From Streptomyces sp. MMG1533 (lineage in GTDB: Bacteria > Actinomycetota > Actinomycetes > Streptomycetales > Streptomycetaceae), in assembly GCF_001279775.1 (NCBI RefSeq), contig NZ_LGDG01000247.1:55992-119991 (forward strand): a stretch of 64,000 bases of DNA. Direction: 5' to 3'. Positions 43,455-52,005 of the stretch are shown here, in pieces. Each line of letters opens with the position of its first letter. Within the stretch, counting starts at the first letter, position 1. The notes beneath the pieces are model-generated. The model searched no databases. It was not told the origin of the DNA and was given only the letters and a program-made list of their open reading frames with translations. The position numbers and the translations under genes are program-made.

Positions 43455-45065
43455 ATGTCCGAGCCGGAAGAGCGTCACGAGATCCCAGGGATCGACATCC
43501 ACACCACCGCGGGCAAACTCGCGGATCTCCAGCGCCGCATCGAGGAAGCGACGCACGCCGGCTCCGCACGCGCCGTCGAAAAGCAGCACGCCAAGGGCAA
43601 GTTGACGGCCCGTGAACGGATCGAGCTCCTGCTCGACGAGGACTCCTTCGTCGAACTCGACGAGTTCGCCCGGCATCGCTCCACCAGCTTCGGCCTGGAA
43701 AGCAACCGCCCGTACGGCGACGGCGTCGTCACCGGGTACGGAACCGTCGACGGCCGCCCCGTCGCCGTGTTCTCCCAGGACTTCACCGTCTTCGGCGGCG
43801 CGCTGGGCGAGGTCTACGGCCAGAAGATCGTCAAGGTGATGGACTTCGCGCTGAAGACCGGCTGCCCGGTCATCGGCATCAACGACTCCGGCGGCGCCCG
43901 CATCCAGGAAGGCGTGGCCTCCCTCGGCGCGTACGGCGAGATCTTCCGCCGCAACACCCACGCGTCCGGCGTGATCCCGCAGATCAGCCTGGTCGTCGGG
44001 CCGTGCGCGGGCGGCGCGGTCTACTCGCCCGCGATCACCGACTTCACCGTCATGGTCGACCAGACCTCGCACATGTTCATCACCGGCCCGGACGTCATCA
44101 AGACGGTCACCGGCGAGGACGTCGGCTTCGAGGAGCTGGGCGGCGCCCGCACCCACAACTCCGCCTCGGGCGTGGCGCACCACATGGCCGGGGACGAGAA
44201 GGACGCCATCGAGTACGTCAAGCAGCTGCTGTCGTACCTGCCGTCCAACAACCTCAGCGAGCCCCCGCTCTTCCCGGAGGAGGCGGACCTCGTCCTCACC
44301 GACGAGGACCGCGAGCTGGACACGATCGTGCCGGACAGCGCGAACCAGCCGTACGACATGCACACGGTGATCGAGCACGTCCTGGACGACGCCGAGTTCT
44401 TCGAGACCCAGCCGCTGTTCGCGCCGAACATCCTCACCGGCTTCGGGCGGGTGGAGGGCCGCCCCGTCGGCATCGTCGCCAACCAGCCGATGCAGTACGC
44501 CGGCTGCCTCGACATCAAGGCCAGCGAGAAGGCGGCCCGCTTCGTGCGCACCTGCGACGCCTTCAACGTCCCGGTCATCACCTTCGTGGACGTCCCCGGC
44601 TTCCTGCCGGGCGTCGACCAGGAGCACGACGGCATCATCCGCCGCGGCGCCAAGCTGATCTACGCCTACGCGGAGGCGACGGTCCCGCTCATCACGGTCA
44701 TCACCCGCAAGGCCTTCGGCGGCGCCTACGACGTCATGGGCTCCAAGCACCTCGGCGCCGACATCAACCTCGCCTGGCCCACCGCCCAGATCGCCGTGAT
44801 GGGCGCCCAGGGCGCGGTCAACATCCTGCACCGCAGGACCATCGCCGAGGCGGAGGCCGGCGGGAACCTGGAGGCGACCCGGGCGCGGCTCATCCAGGAG
44901 TACGAGGACGCCCTCCTCAACCCCTACATCGCGGCCGAGCGCGGCTACATCGATTCCGTGATCATGCCGTCCGAAACCCGCCGGCACGTCGTACGCGGCC
45001 TGCGTCAGCTGCGTACCAAGCGGGAATCCCTGCCTCCGAAGAAGCACGGCAACATCCCCCTCTAG
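43455..45065 (+). CDS. pccB: Acyl-CoA (propionyl-CoA) carboxylase beta subunit
   Basis: The 536-residue carboxyltransferase has the two crotonase-like halves of the family: [16 protein letters not shown] and [13 protein letters not shown] in the first, [20 protein letters not shown] and [20 protein letters not shown] in the second. The residue in GGAYDVMGS is Asp. In S. coelicolor PccB, Asp at this place goes with propionyl-CoA preference, whereas acetyl-CoA-accepting paralogues carry Ile. It makes (methyl)malonyl-CoA for fatty acids and polyketides with the biotinylated alpha subunit and AccE. It starts at ATG 43455 with GGGAG upstream, and accE follows within 8 bp. Confidence 0.95.
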   Translation: MSEPEERHEIPGIDIHTTAGKLADLQRRIEEATHAGSARAVEKQHAKGKLTARERIELLLDEDSFVELDEFARHRSTSFGLESNRPYGDGVVTGYGTVDGRPVAVFSQDFTVFGGALGEVYGQKIVKVMDFALKTGCPVIGINDSGGARIQEGVASLGAYGEIFRRNTHASGVIPQISLVVGPCAGGAVYSPAITDFTVMVDQTSHMFITGPDVIKTVTGEDVGFEELGGARTHNSASGVAHHMAGDEKDAIEYVKQLLSYLPSNNLSEPPLFPEEADLVLTDEDRELDTIVPDSANQPYDMHTVIEHVLDDAEFFETQPLFAPNILTGFGRVEGRPVGIVANQPMQYAGCLDIKASEKAARFVRTCDAFNVPVITFVDVPGFLPGVDQEHDGIIRRGAKLIYAYAEATVPLITVITRKAFGGAYDVMGSKHLGADINLAWPTAQIAVMGAQGAVNILHRRTIAEAEAGGNLEATRARLIQEYEDALLNPYIAAERGYIDSVIMPSETRRHVVRGLRQLRTKRESLPPKKHGNIPL

Positions 45066-45073
45066 GAGCCGTC

Positions 45074-45283
45074 ATGACGATCAAGGTCGTACGAGGCAAC
45101 CCGACCCCGGAGGAGCTGGCCGCCGCCCTGGCGGTGGTCCGCGCCCGCGCCGTGGCGGCGGCATCCGCGCCGCCCGGCGCGCCGAGCCCACGGGACTCGT
45201 GGTCGGACCCCGCCCGCATCGCGGCACACCGGCTTCCCCAGCCGGGGCCGACGGCGTGGGGCCGCACCTACTGGCCCGGTTAG
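45074..45283 (+). CDS. accE: Acyl-CoA carboxylase epsilon subunit
   Basis: The 69-residue protein starts 8 bp after pccB, with the ribosome site TAGGAG inside the overlap region. The N-terminal IKVVRGNPTPEELAAALAVV is the hallmark of the actinobacterial epsilon subunit, which stabilises the alpha6-beta6 complex and raises its activity. The C-terminal half is Ala/Pro-rich and ends in SWSDPARI and WGRTYWPG, as in other AccE proteins. Its stop overlaps the convergent lipase gene. Confidence 0.93.
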   Translation: MTIKVVRGNPTPEELAAALAVVRARAVAAASAPPGAPSPRDSWSDPARIAAHRLPQPGPTAWGRTYWPG

Positions 45284-46410
45284 AGAACCGCTGACAGCGC
45301 TTCGGCCATCACCTCGTATCCGACGTCGTTCGGGTGCAGGTGATCGCCGAAGTCGTAAGCCGGCCGCAGCCGATCCGGATCCTCCGGATCGGCCAGCGCG
45401 CGACGAAGGTCGACCACCGCGTCGTACTCCCCCGCGCACCGGATCCACTCGTCGACCTCGTGGCTCACCTTCGCCGCCCGCTCGCCCCAGTGGTCCGAGC
45501 CCCCGAACGGCAGCAGGGTGCAGCCGACCACCCGAAGCCCCCGCCCCTTCCCCTGCCGTATCAACTCCCGGTGTCCGGCGACGACTTCGTCCGCGTCCAC
45601 CACCGGCGCGGGCTTGTACGTGGGCTGCTCGTCGGTCTCGCTGAACCCGATGTCGTTCAGCCCGGCCAACACGACCAGCGTGTCCACCCCGGCCTGCTCC
45701 AGCACATCCCGACCCAGCCGGTGAACCCCCTTCTCGCCGTACCACGCGGAGTCGTTGAGCAGCAGGTTCCCCCCGATCCCGGCATTCAGAACCGGTCGTC
45801 CCGTGCGCCCCGCCAGCGCATCGGACCAGCGGCGATCGGTGCCGGGCGTCGAGCCGAACCCGTCGGCGATCGAGTCGCCGAAGAGGGCGATGCCGTCGGT
45901 GCGGCCGGCGTCGACCTCGACGCCGGACAGGAAGTACCAGGACTCGGTGCTCGCGTCGAACCCCTCACCGCCCGCCTCCGCCAGGAGGTCCCCCTCGCCC
46001 CGGTAGCTGGTCGTGAAGGCCTGGGCGTGGAAGGTCGCGGGCCCGGTCGTGGCGTCGAAGTACAGGGTGACCGTCACCGACTCCCCGGCCGCCACGGCGA
46101 GTTCCGCGGCGTCACTGACGGCCTGCCCGCGCGCCGGAAGCGTCACGTCGTACGCCCCCTCGAACGTGAGCCGGGTGACCGAGCCCGCGGCGACGGCGGC
46201 CCCCGCGGCCGTACGGCCGACCGTGGCGCCGGCCACCCGCAGCGCCGACGTGCCGTACGCGTTGGAGAGCCGGATCCGGACGCGGCCGCCGCCCGCGGTC
46301 AGCCGTACGACCTGCCGGACGGACTGGCGCCAGAAGCCCTCCCGGGACCAGTTGGGGGTGAAGCCCTCGGCGGGCAGCTGGGGTGACGCGGTCCAAGCGG
46401 CGGTGAACAT
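45280..46410 (-). CDS. SGNH/GDSL-family lipase or esterase
   Basis: The 376-residue protein has a beta-rich N-terminal part (to about residue 160). An SGNH hydrolase domain follows: block I IALFGDSIADGFGS, block II LNAGIGGNLLL, block III LAGLNDIGFSET and block V DFGDHLHPNDVGYEVMAEAL. All four catalytic residues (Ser, Gly, Asn, His) are present. No signal peptide is seen, so it should be cytosolic or exported by an unrecognised route. The likely reaction is ester hydrolysis; the substrate is unknown. The start is ATG 46410. Confidence 0.9.
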   Translation of the reverse strand: MFTAAWTASPQLPAEGFTPNWSREGFWRQSVRQVVRLTAGGGRVRIRLSNAYGTSALRVAGATVGRTAAGAAVAAGSVTRLTFEGAYDVTLPARGQAVSDAAELAVAAGESVTVTLYFDATTGPATFHAQAFTTSYRGEGDLLAEAGGEGFDASTESWYFLSGVEVDAGRTDGIALFGDSIADGFGSTPGTDRRWSDALAGRTGRPVLNAGIGGNLLLNDSAWYGEKGVHRLGRDVLEQAGVDTLVVLAGLNDIGFSETDEQPTYKPAPVVDADEVVAGHRELIRQGKGRGLRVVGCTLLPFGGSDHWGERAAKVSHEVDEWIRCAGEYDAVVDLRRALADPEDPDRLRPAYDFGDHLHPNDVGYEVMAEALSAVL

Positions 46411-46489
46411 GGCACACCCTCTCCAAACGGGACTGAAGTTCCTTTAGCTTAACGGAACGGGAGACCCCTTTGTCGAGCCGGAGTGAACT

Positions 46490-46505
46490 TGAGTACGCGT
46501 ACTCA
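46490..46505. promoter_or_regulatory. Perfect 16-bp palindrome upstream of mmpB
   Basis: TGAGTACGCGTACTCA is a perfect palindrome ending 35 bp before the mmpB start, in the divergent spacer with the SGNH hydrolase. Its length, symmetry and place fit a dimeric repressor or activator site. I could not name the regulator. Confidence 0.6.
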
Positions 46506-46540
46506 GGCGCCCGCCGCGAAAGCCGCGCACGCTGGAAACC

Positions 46541-46669
46541 ATGCTGTGGTCCGACCCCGAGAACGAGCCGCCGAAGGAACTGCGCGACATGCAGAGAATG
46601 CTTCGGCGGCTGGGCGTTCTCATGGCGCTCGCCATGGTGCTGGCGATGATCGTGCTCGGGGTGAGGTGA
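46541..46669 (+). CDS. mmpB: Small membrane protein MmpB
   Basis: The 42-residue peptide has a charged N-terminus ([20 protein letters not shown]) and one hydrophobic helix ([17 protein letters not shown]). The sequence and its place just upstream of maf match what I recall of the Streptomyces morphogenic membrane protein MmpB, linked to sporulation and development. It is on the same strand as maf, 34 bp before it, and is probably co-transcribed. A 16-bp palindrome lies upstream. The name is from memory and should be treated as likely rather than certain. Confidence 0.65.
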   Translation: MLWSDPENEPPKELRDMQRMLRRLGVLMALAMVLAMIVLGVR

Positions 46670-46703
46670 GGTCCCCGCGACGGGGCGCCGATACCCTGGC
46701 CGC

Positions 46704-47324
46704 ATGACTGATCAGCCGCGCCGCCGACTCGTCCTCGCCTCCCAGTCCCCCGCCCGGCTCGGTCTGCTGCGCCAGGCCGGACTCGACCCCGAGGTGATCG
46801 TGAGCGGCGTCGACGAGGACGCCGTGAGCGCGCCCACCCCCGCCGAACTGGCGCTCGCCCTGGCCGAGGCGAAGGCGTCCGTGGTGGCGGCGAAGCCCGA
46901 GGTCAAGGGCGCCCTGGTGATCGGCTGCGACTCGGTGCTCGACCTGGACGGCGAGGCCCTGGGCAAGCCGGCGGACGCCGAGGAGGCGACGGCCAGGTGG
47001 AAGTCCATGCGCGGCCGGGCCGGCACGCTCCAGACCGGGCACTGCATCTACGACACGACGACCGGCAGGTACGCGTCCGCCACCGCGTCCACCGTGGTCC
47101 GCTTCGGCGATCCGACCGACGAGGAGATCGCCGCGTACGTCGCCTCGGGCGAACCCCTCTACGTCGCCGGCGCGTTCACCCTGGACGGCCGCTCGGCCCC
47201 CTTCATCGACGGCATCGACGGCGACCACGGCAACGTGATCGGCATCAGCCTGCCCCTGCTGCGGCGGCTGCTGGCCGAACTGGGCGTCGGCATCACGGAG
47301 TTGTGGACGCCCGGGGAGAAGTGA
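46704..47324 (+). CDS. maf: Maf-family nucleoside triphosphate pyrophosphatase
   Basis: The 206-residue protein begins with the nucleotide-binding motif [20 protein letters not shown]. It contains [17 protein letters not shown] (metal and substrate site), [17 protein letters not shown] and [19 protein letters not shown], the DG-rich motif typical of Maf/YhdE. It cleaves non-canonical (d)NTPs to monophosphates and limits septum formation in other bacteria. In Streptomyces it sits beside the acc genes. The start is ATG 46704. Confidence 0.93.
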   Translation: MTDQPRRRLVLASQSPARLGLLRQAGLDPEVIVSGVDEDAVSAPTPAELALALAEAKASVVAAKPEVKGALVIGCDSVLDLDGEALGKPADAEEATARWKSMRGRAGTLQTGHCIYDTTTGRYASATASTVVRFGDPTDEEIAAYVASGEPLYVAGAFTLDGRSAPFIDGIDGDHGNVIGISLPLLRRLLAELGVGITELWTPGEK

Positions 47325-47337
47325 CCGGGAGAAGCGA

Positions 47338-47826
47338 TCAGGGGGTGCTGGGCGCCGGCGGCGGTGTGAGCGGCGAGCCGTCGCCGCCCTTGGTGCCGTC
47401 CGGCGTCGTGCCGGCGGGCTCGGACTCGGGCTCACCCTGACCGTCGTACGTCATCAGCAGCAGCACGATGAGCGCCAGCACCAGGATCATGAAGAGGAAC
47501 TCGGGCCAGCCCATCAGGCCCCACGCGAACGCGCCCAGCAGCCCGTGCACCACGGCCGCGCTGATCAGCAGGACGCGGCCGAGACCGGCAGGCGGACGAT
47601 TGCGCAGGGCGACCAGGAGCGCGACCACGCCGCACAGGACGAAGTACAGACCGAAGACGACGCCGGCGCCCTTCGACGACGTGGACATCACGTCCGGGTC
47701 GAGGCCGGCCAGGGACATCTGCTGGTTGTCGACGACGGTCCCGAGGATCCAGTTGAGCGCGACGACCCCGAGCGCCTCGACGAAGAGCACGACCGCCACG
47801 ATCCACGCCACCGGTCTGCGCACCAC
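47338..47826 (-). CDS. Four-TM membrane protein, hypothetical
   Basis: Taking GTG 47826, the protein is 162 residues with four hydrophobic helices (AWIVAVVLFVEALGVVALNW, GVVFGLYFVLCGVVALLVAL, VLLISAAVVHGLLGAFAWGL, LFMILVLALIVLLLM). An acidic, Pro-rich cytosolic tail ends in PPPAPSTP. No family function is known. The reading frame is open further upstream to 47988, but the text there is not hydrophobic and lacks a site, so the start is uncertain. It converges on maf. Confidence 0.75.
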   Translation of the reverse strand: MVRRPVAWIVAVVLFVEALGVVALNWILGTVVDNQQMSLAGLDPDVMSTSSKGAGVVFGLYFVLCGVVALLVALRNRPPAGLGRVLLISAAVVHGLLGAFAWGLMGWPEFLFMILVLALIVLLLMTYDGQGEPESEPAGTTPDGTKGGDGSPLTPPPAPSTP

Positions 47827-47989
47827 CGGTCCCCACCCACTTCCGAGCTTCTTCGAGTGCCACTCGAGCAAGGCTGCTGTTACCCCTAGTACGTTCGGGA
47901 CACCCTGAACGCTACTAACCGGTAAACCCACGGACAAGAGTCCGGCGCCGGGCAAAGAATCATTGGGCCATTCGTAGGGACTCCACAAA

Positions 47990-48209
47990 GAAACCCTGTG
48001 GCCCGCGGCACGCTCTCATAGAGACCTTGGCCACAAAGGGGGGCTAGGGTTTCGGCAGGAGTCCTGCGTACCTAGGTGCGACAAGGGATTTCACGGTCGG
48101 GCTGGCCTCGCATCACGCTCCGTGTGGGCAAGCTCACCAGTGGGGACGGGTCGTAGTGCCGTGTCGGCAGTCCCTAAACTCGGCTTGTTTCAAGGAGGGA
48201 GCCTCAATC
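47990..48209. other. Promoter region of the accA-type gene
   Basis: No gene. The spacer holds the accA promoter (a TAAACT hexamer near 48173-48178 is a possible -10) and the AAGGAGGG ribosome site at its 3' end. Confidence 0.4.
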
Positions 48210-49982
48210 GTGCGCAAGGTGCTCATCGCCAACCGTGGCGAAATCGCTGTCCGCGTGGCCCGGGCCTGCCGGGATGCCGGTATCGCGAGCGTGGCCGTCT
48301 ACGCCGACCCGGATCGGGACGCTCTGCATGTCCGCGCCGCGGATGAGGCGTTCGCCCTGGGCGGTGACACTCCCGCGACCAGCTACCTCGACATCGAGAA
48401 GGTGCTGAACGCCGCGCGCGAGTCCGGCGCCGACGCCATCCACCCCGGCTACGGATTCCTCTCCGAGAACGCCGAGTTCGCCCAGGCGGTCCTGGACGCG
48501 GGGCTGATCTGGATCGGCCCGCCGCCGCAGGCCATCCGCGACCTCGGCGACAAGGTGGCCGCCCGGCACATCGCCCAGCGCGCCGGCGCCCCGCTGGTCG
48601 CCGGTACGCCGGACCCGGTGAGCGGTGCCGAGGAGGTCGTCGCCTTCGCCGAGGAGCACGGCCTGCCCATCGCGATCAAGGCCGCCTTCGGTGGTGGCGG
48701 TCGTGGTCTGAAGGTCGCCCGCACCCTCGAAGAGGTGCCCGAGCTGTACGAATCGGCGGTCCGCGAGGCGGTCGCCGCCTTCGGTCGCGGCGAGTGCTTC
48801 GTCGAGCGCTACCTCGACAAGCCGCGGCACGTCGAGACCCAGTGCCTGGCCGACCAGCACGGCAACGTGGTCGTCGTCTCCACGCGTGACTGCTCCCTCC
48901 AGCGCCGCCACCAGAAGCTGGTCGAGGAGGCCCCGGCGCCCTTCCTCTCCGACGAGCAGATCGCCGAGCTGTACTCCTCCTCCAAGGCCATCCTCAAGGA
49001 GGCCGGCTACGTCGGCGCCGGCACCGTGGAGTTCCTGGTCGGCGTCGACGGCACGATCTCCTTCCTGGAGGTCAACACCCGGCTCCAGGTGGAGCACCCG
49101 GTCACCGAGGAGGTCGCCGGCATCGACCTCGTACGCGAGATGTTCCGCATCGCCGACGGCGAGGAACTCGGCTACGGCGATCCCGAGCTGCGCGGCCACT
49201 CCATCGAGTTCCGCATCAACGGCGAGGACCCGGGCCGCAACTTCCTCCCGGCCCCCGGCACCGTCACCTCGTTCGCCCCGCCGTCCGGTCCGGGCGTCCG
49301 CCTCGACGCGGGCGTCGAGTCCGGCGCGGTCATCGGCCCGGCCTGGGACTCCCTGCTGGCCAAGCTGATCGTCACCGGCGCCACCCGCGAGCAGGCCCTT
49401 AGGCGGGCCGCCCGCGCCCTGGAGGAGTTCCAGGTCGAGGGCATGGCCACGGCCATCCCGTTCCACCGCGCGGTCGTCAAGGACCCGGCGTTCGCTCCCG
49501 AACTGACCGGCTCCACCGACCCGTTCACGGTCCACACCCGCTGGATCGAGACCGAGTTCGTCAACGAGATCCCCGCCTTCGCCGCCCCGGCCGACGCCGA
49601 GGCCGAGGACGACACGGACCGCGAGACGATCGTCGTCGAGGTCGGCGGCAAGCGCCTGGAGGTCTCCCTCCCGTCCTCGCTCGGCATGTCCCTGGCCCGC
49701 ACCGGTCTGGCGGCGGGCGCCAAGCCCAAGCGCCGCGCGGCGAAGAAGTCCGGCCCCGCGGCCTCCGGCGACACCCTCGCCTCCCCGATGCAGGGCACCA
49801 TCGTCAAGGTCGCCGTCGAGGAGGGCCAGGAGGTCCAGGAGGGCGACCTGATCGTCGTACTCGAGGCGATGAAGATGGAACAGCCGCTGAACGCGCACAA
49901 GGCCGGCACGGTCAAGGGCCTGTCCGCCGACGTCGGCGCGTCGGTCACGTCCGGCGCGGCGATCTGCGAGATCAAGGACTGA
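48210..49982 (+). CDS. accA2: Acyl-CoA carboxylase alpha subunit (biotin carboxylase plus BCCP)
   Basis: The 590-residue protein joins biotin carboxylase to its biotin carrier. The N-terminus [20 protein letters not shown], glycine-rich loop [13 protein letters not shown] and ATP-grasp catalytic text [20 protein letters not shown] mark the carboxylase (to about residue 450). A linker with [11 protein letters not shown] leads to the BCCP domain: [19 protein letters not shown] and the biotinylation site LEAMKMEQP near residue 555. It charges biotin with CO2 using ATP for PccB-type partners, and BirA activates it. Length and place match, from memory, S. coelicolor AccA2. GTG 48210 follows AAGGAGGG. 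Confidence 0.95.
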   Translation: MRKVLIANRGEIAVRVARACRDAGIASVAVYADPDRDALHVRAADEAFALGGDTPATSYLDIEKVLNAARESGADAIHPGYGFLSENAEFAQAVLDAGLIWIGPPPQAIRDLGDKVAARHIAQRAGAPLVAGTPDPVSGAEEVVAFAEEHGLPIAIKAAFGGGGRGLKVARTLEEVPELYESAVREAVAAFGRGECFVERYLDKPRHVETQCLADQHGNVVVVSTRDCSLQRRHQKLVEEAPAPFLSDEQIAELYSSSKAILKEAGYVGAGTVEFLVGVDGTISFLEVNTRLQVEHPVTEEVAGIDLVREMFRIADGEELGYGDPELRGHSIEFRINGEDPGRNFLPAPGTVTSFAPPSGPGVRLDAGVESGAVIGPAWDSLLAKLIVTGATREQALRRAARALEEFQVEGMATAIPFHRAVVKDPAFAPELTGSTDPFTVHTRWIETEFVNEIPAFAAPADAEAEDDTDRETIVVEVGGKRLEVSLPSSLGMSLARTGLAAGAKPKRRAAKKSGPAASGDTLASPMQGTIVKVAVEEGQEVQEGDLIVVLEAMKMEQPLNAHKAGTVKGLSADVGASVTSGAAICEIKD

Positions 49983-50003
49983 CGGCCTTTCCGTACGACA
50001 TCC

Positions 50004-50048
50004 CGAGGCGCCCGGCGGACTGAAGCGATCAGTCCGCCGGGCGCCTCG
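50004..50048 (+). terminator. Strong terminator of the accA-type gene
   Basis: A perfect 18-bp stem (CGAGGCGCCCGGCGGACT and complement) with a 9-base loop is followed by TTTTCCCC, the best canonical terminator of the window. Confidence 0.95.
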
Positions 50049-50059
50049 TTTTCCCCGTC

Positions 50060-50340
50060 TCCCCCGTCGGTCCCTGCCGCGCTCACCCAGCCGGTGCCGT
50101 GGCGGGCGATGACGAGTGCTGCGCAGCCGAAGGCGACGGCGGCGAACACGAAGGACAGGACGACGAGGGGCAGGACGACGAGGGGCATCGGGCCACTCGT
50201 GTACCCGGCCACGTTGAGCGGCATGGAGACGATCAGCAGCCAGGCGGCCCAGGGCGGGATCACACGGCCGCGCAGCAGGGCGACGCCGAGCAGGATGGCG
50301 CCGACGACATGGGCGGCGACGAAGTAGAGGATCGGGGCTT
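50060..50340 (-). pseudogene. 3' remnant of a membrane-protein gene
   Basis: On the minus strand the text PILYFVAAHVVGAILLGVAL, RVIPPWAAWLLIVSMPLNVA and LVVLPLVVLSFVFAAVAFGC gives three membrane helices of a small integral membrane protein. The part upstream of QAPILYF (position 50340) is missing, because the sequence jumps to an unrelated coding text. The C-terminus runs on without a natural stop. The rest of the gene has been lost. Confidence 0.55.
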
Positions 50341-50344
50341 GACC

Positions 50345-50815
50345 AGGGCCAGCCCGTCGACGCCGTCGGCCGTCTCGACCAGCACGTCCCGGCCGACTCC
50401 CTCGTCGAGTCCGCCGAGCAGCACGGTGTCGAGCGACGCGTCAGGCCGCTGTGGAGGTGGCGGAGCGTGCGGTGTTCCTGCTCGGTGACGCCGAGCAGGC
50501 GGGCGACGGCCCGGGCCCGGGAGAGGTCGCGGAGCAGGAGCAGCGCGGGAAGGCCGGGGGCGGCCGTGGGGACGTATCGCACCTCGACGTGGCGTGCGGT
50601 GAAGGAGGCGGTGGGCCCGGTGAGCCGTGGGTCGTCGCGCAGGGCGGCGGCGACGGCGTTCAGGGGCTGGGGGCGGCCGGCGTCGTCGAGGGTGGCGACT
50701 CCGACAGCCCTGGCCGCCGGCGAGTTCGAGGGCGGCGGCGGAGAGCGCGAGCAGGCGCCGGCGCTCGACCGATTGGCGTTCCACGGCCGCGGGTTGCAGC
50801 CGGGCGACGCTCAAA
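50345..50815 (-). pseudogene. Broken gene of unknown family
   Basis: Coding-type text runs in three minus-strand frames. It begins RRRLLALSAAALELAGG. Near 50700 it moves to VATLDDAGRPQPLNAVAAAL and TASFTARHVEVRYVPTAAPG, with LLLLRDLSRARAVARLLGVT after that. Near 50440 it moves again, to TVLLGGLDEGVGRDVLVETA. At least two frameshifts separate the pieces, and it ends against the membrane-protein remnant. The middle looks like a signalling or regulatory domain. No family could be named. Confidence 0.5.
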
Positions 50816-50864
50816 CGGAGTCCACCCGGACCACACCGGCACGCCCCTGCTCACGGGCGTGCCG

Positions 50865-51827
50865 TCAGCGGCGACGCAGGTCGGCGACCCGGGCCCGTTC
50901 CGTGCCGGGCGTCTGCTCGCCCAGGACCGTGGCGGAGCGCAGTCCTGGACCGCCGCCCGGGACCTGGCCGCGGCGCGGGCCCGGGAGGGGCACGTCCCGA
51001 CGCTGTTGCCGACGCGCCGGGACCTGATCACCCCCCGGGTTCTCCGACGCCCCGGCCACGGCGATCTGCACCCCCTGGTCGGCGAGGGCCTGGAGCTCGG
51101 TGGCCGCGCGGTCGTCGTGGGCGGGCGGTTCGTCCGTCACGAGGCGGGTGATGAGGTCCGTCGGCACGGTCTGGAACATGGTGTCGGTGCCGAGCTTGGT
51201 GTGGTCGGCGAGGACCACGACCTCGGAGGCGGCCTGCACCAGCGCCCGGTCGACGGACGCGGAGAGCATGTTGGACGTGGAGAGCCCGCGCTCGGCGGTC
51301 AGTCCGCTCCCGGAGAGGAAGGCCCGCGACACCCTGAGCCCCTGGAGGGACTGTTCGGCACCGCTGCCGACGAGGGCGTAGTTCGAACCGCGGAGCGTAC
51401 CGCCGGTCATCACGACCTCCACGCGGTTGGCGTGGGCCAACGCCTGGGCCACCAGCAGAGAGTTGGTGACGACGGTCAGCCCGGGCACCCGGGCGAGCCG
51501 GCGGGCCAGCTCCTGGGTGGTGGTACCCGCACCGACCACGATGGCTTCGCCCTCTTCGACGAAGCTCGCGGCGAGATCGGCGATGGCCGTCTTCTCGGCG
51601 GTCGCGAGATGGGATTTCTGCGGAAAGCCGGATTCTCGCGTGAACCCGCCCGGCAATACCGCACCGCCATGTCTGCGGTCGAGGAGTCCTTCTGCCTCCA
51701 GTGCGCGCACGTCCCGCCGTACGGTCACTTCGGAGGTCTGGACGACGCGGGCGAGCTCACGGAGCGACACGGCCCCGTTCGCTCGCACCATTTCGAGGAT
51801 CAATTGGCGACGTTCTGCAGCGAACAC
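50865..51827 (-). CDS. DeoR-family transcriptional regulator
   Basis: The 320-residue regulator has a DeoR winged-helix at residues 6-57 (RQLILEMVRANGAVSLRELA, VVQTSEVTVRRDVRALEAEG). The sugar-phosphate sensing domain follows (GFTRESGFPQKSHLATAEKT, EEGEAIVVGAGTTTQELARR, LADHTKLGTDTMFQTVP). A Gln/Arg/Pro-rich tail ends the protein, as in related Streptomyces DeoR proteins. DeoR proteins bind phosphorylated sugars and repress catabolic genes. The nearby nucleoside phosphorylase, mutase and deoC genes make it a candidate regulator of deoxynucleoside catabolism; this is inference. Confidence 0.88.
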   Translation of the reverse strand: MFAAERRQLILEMVRANGAVSLRELARVVQTSEVTVRRDVRALEAEGLLDRRHGGAVLPGGFTRESGFPQKSHLATAEKTAIADLAASFVEEGEAIVVGAGTTTQELARRLARVPGLTVVTNSLLVAQALAHANRVEVVMTGGTLRGSNYALVGSGAEQSLQGLRVSRAFLSGSGLTAERGLSTSNMLSASVDRALVQAASEVVVLADHTKLGTDTMFQTVPTDLITRLVTDEPPAHDDRAATELQALADQGVQIAVAGASENPGGDQVPARRQQRRDVPLPGPRRGQVPGGGPGLRSATVLGEQTPGTERARVADLRRR

Positions 51828-52005
51828 GAAACTGACAGTAACCCCAACGACCGTCTGGTTTCAGCAGTTTGCGCCGAATTACAGAAGTTGTTCGTACACA
51901 AGGGCGGGGAGTGGTATAGGGCCTAATCCCGGCGCCTATGCCGCACGCATGCGCGACAACTCCCCGTGACCAGCGGGGAATCGCTTTCGGCCGCCGGGAC
52001 GTGCC

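Noticed and set aside
48204..50582. 792-codon minus-strand frame
   Set aside because: Most of it is opposite the accA-type gene; only the part beyond 50340 carries remnant sense and was recorded as pseudogene.
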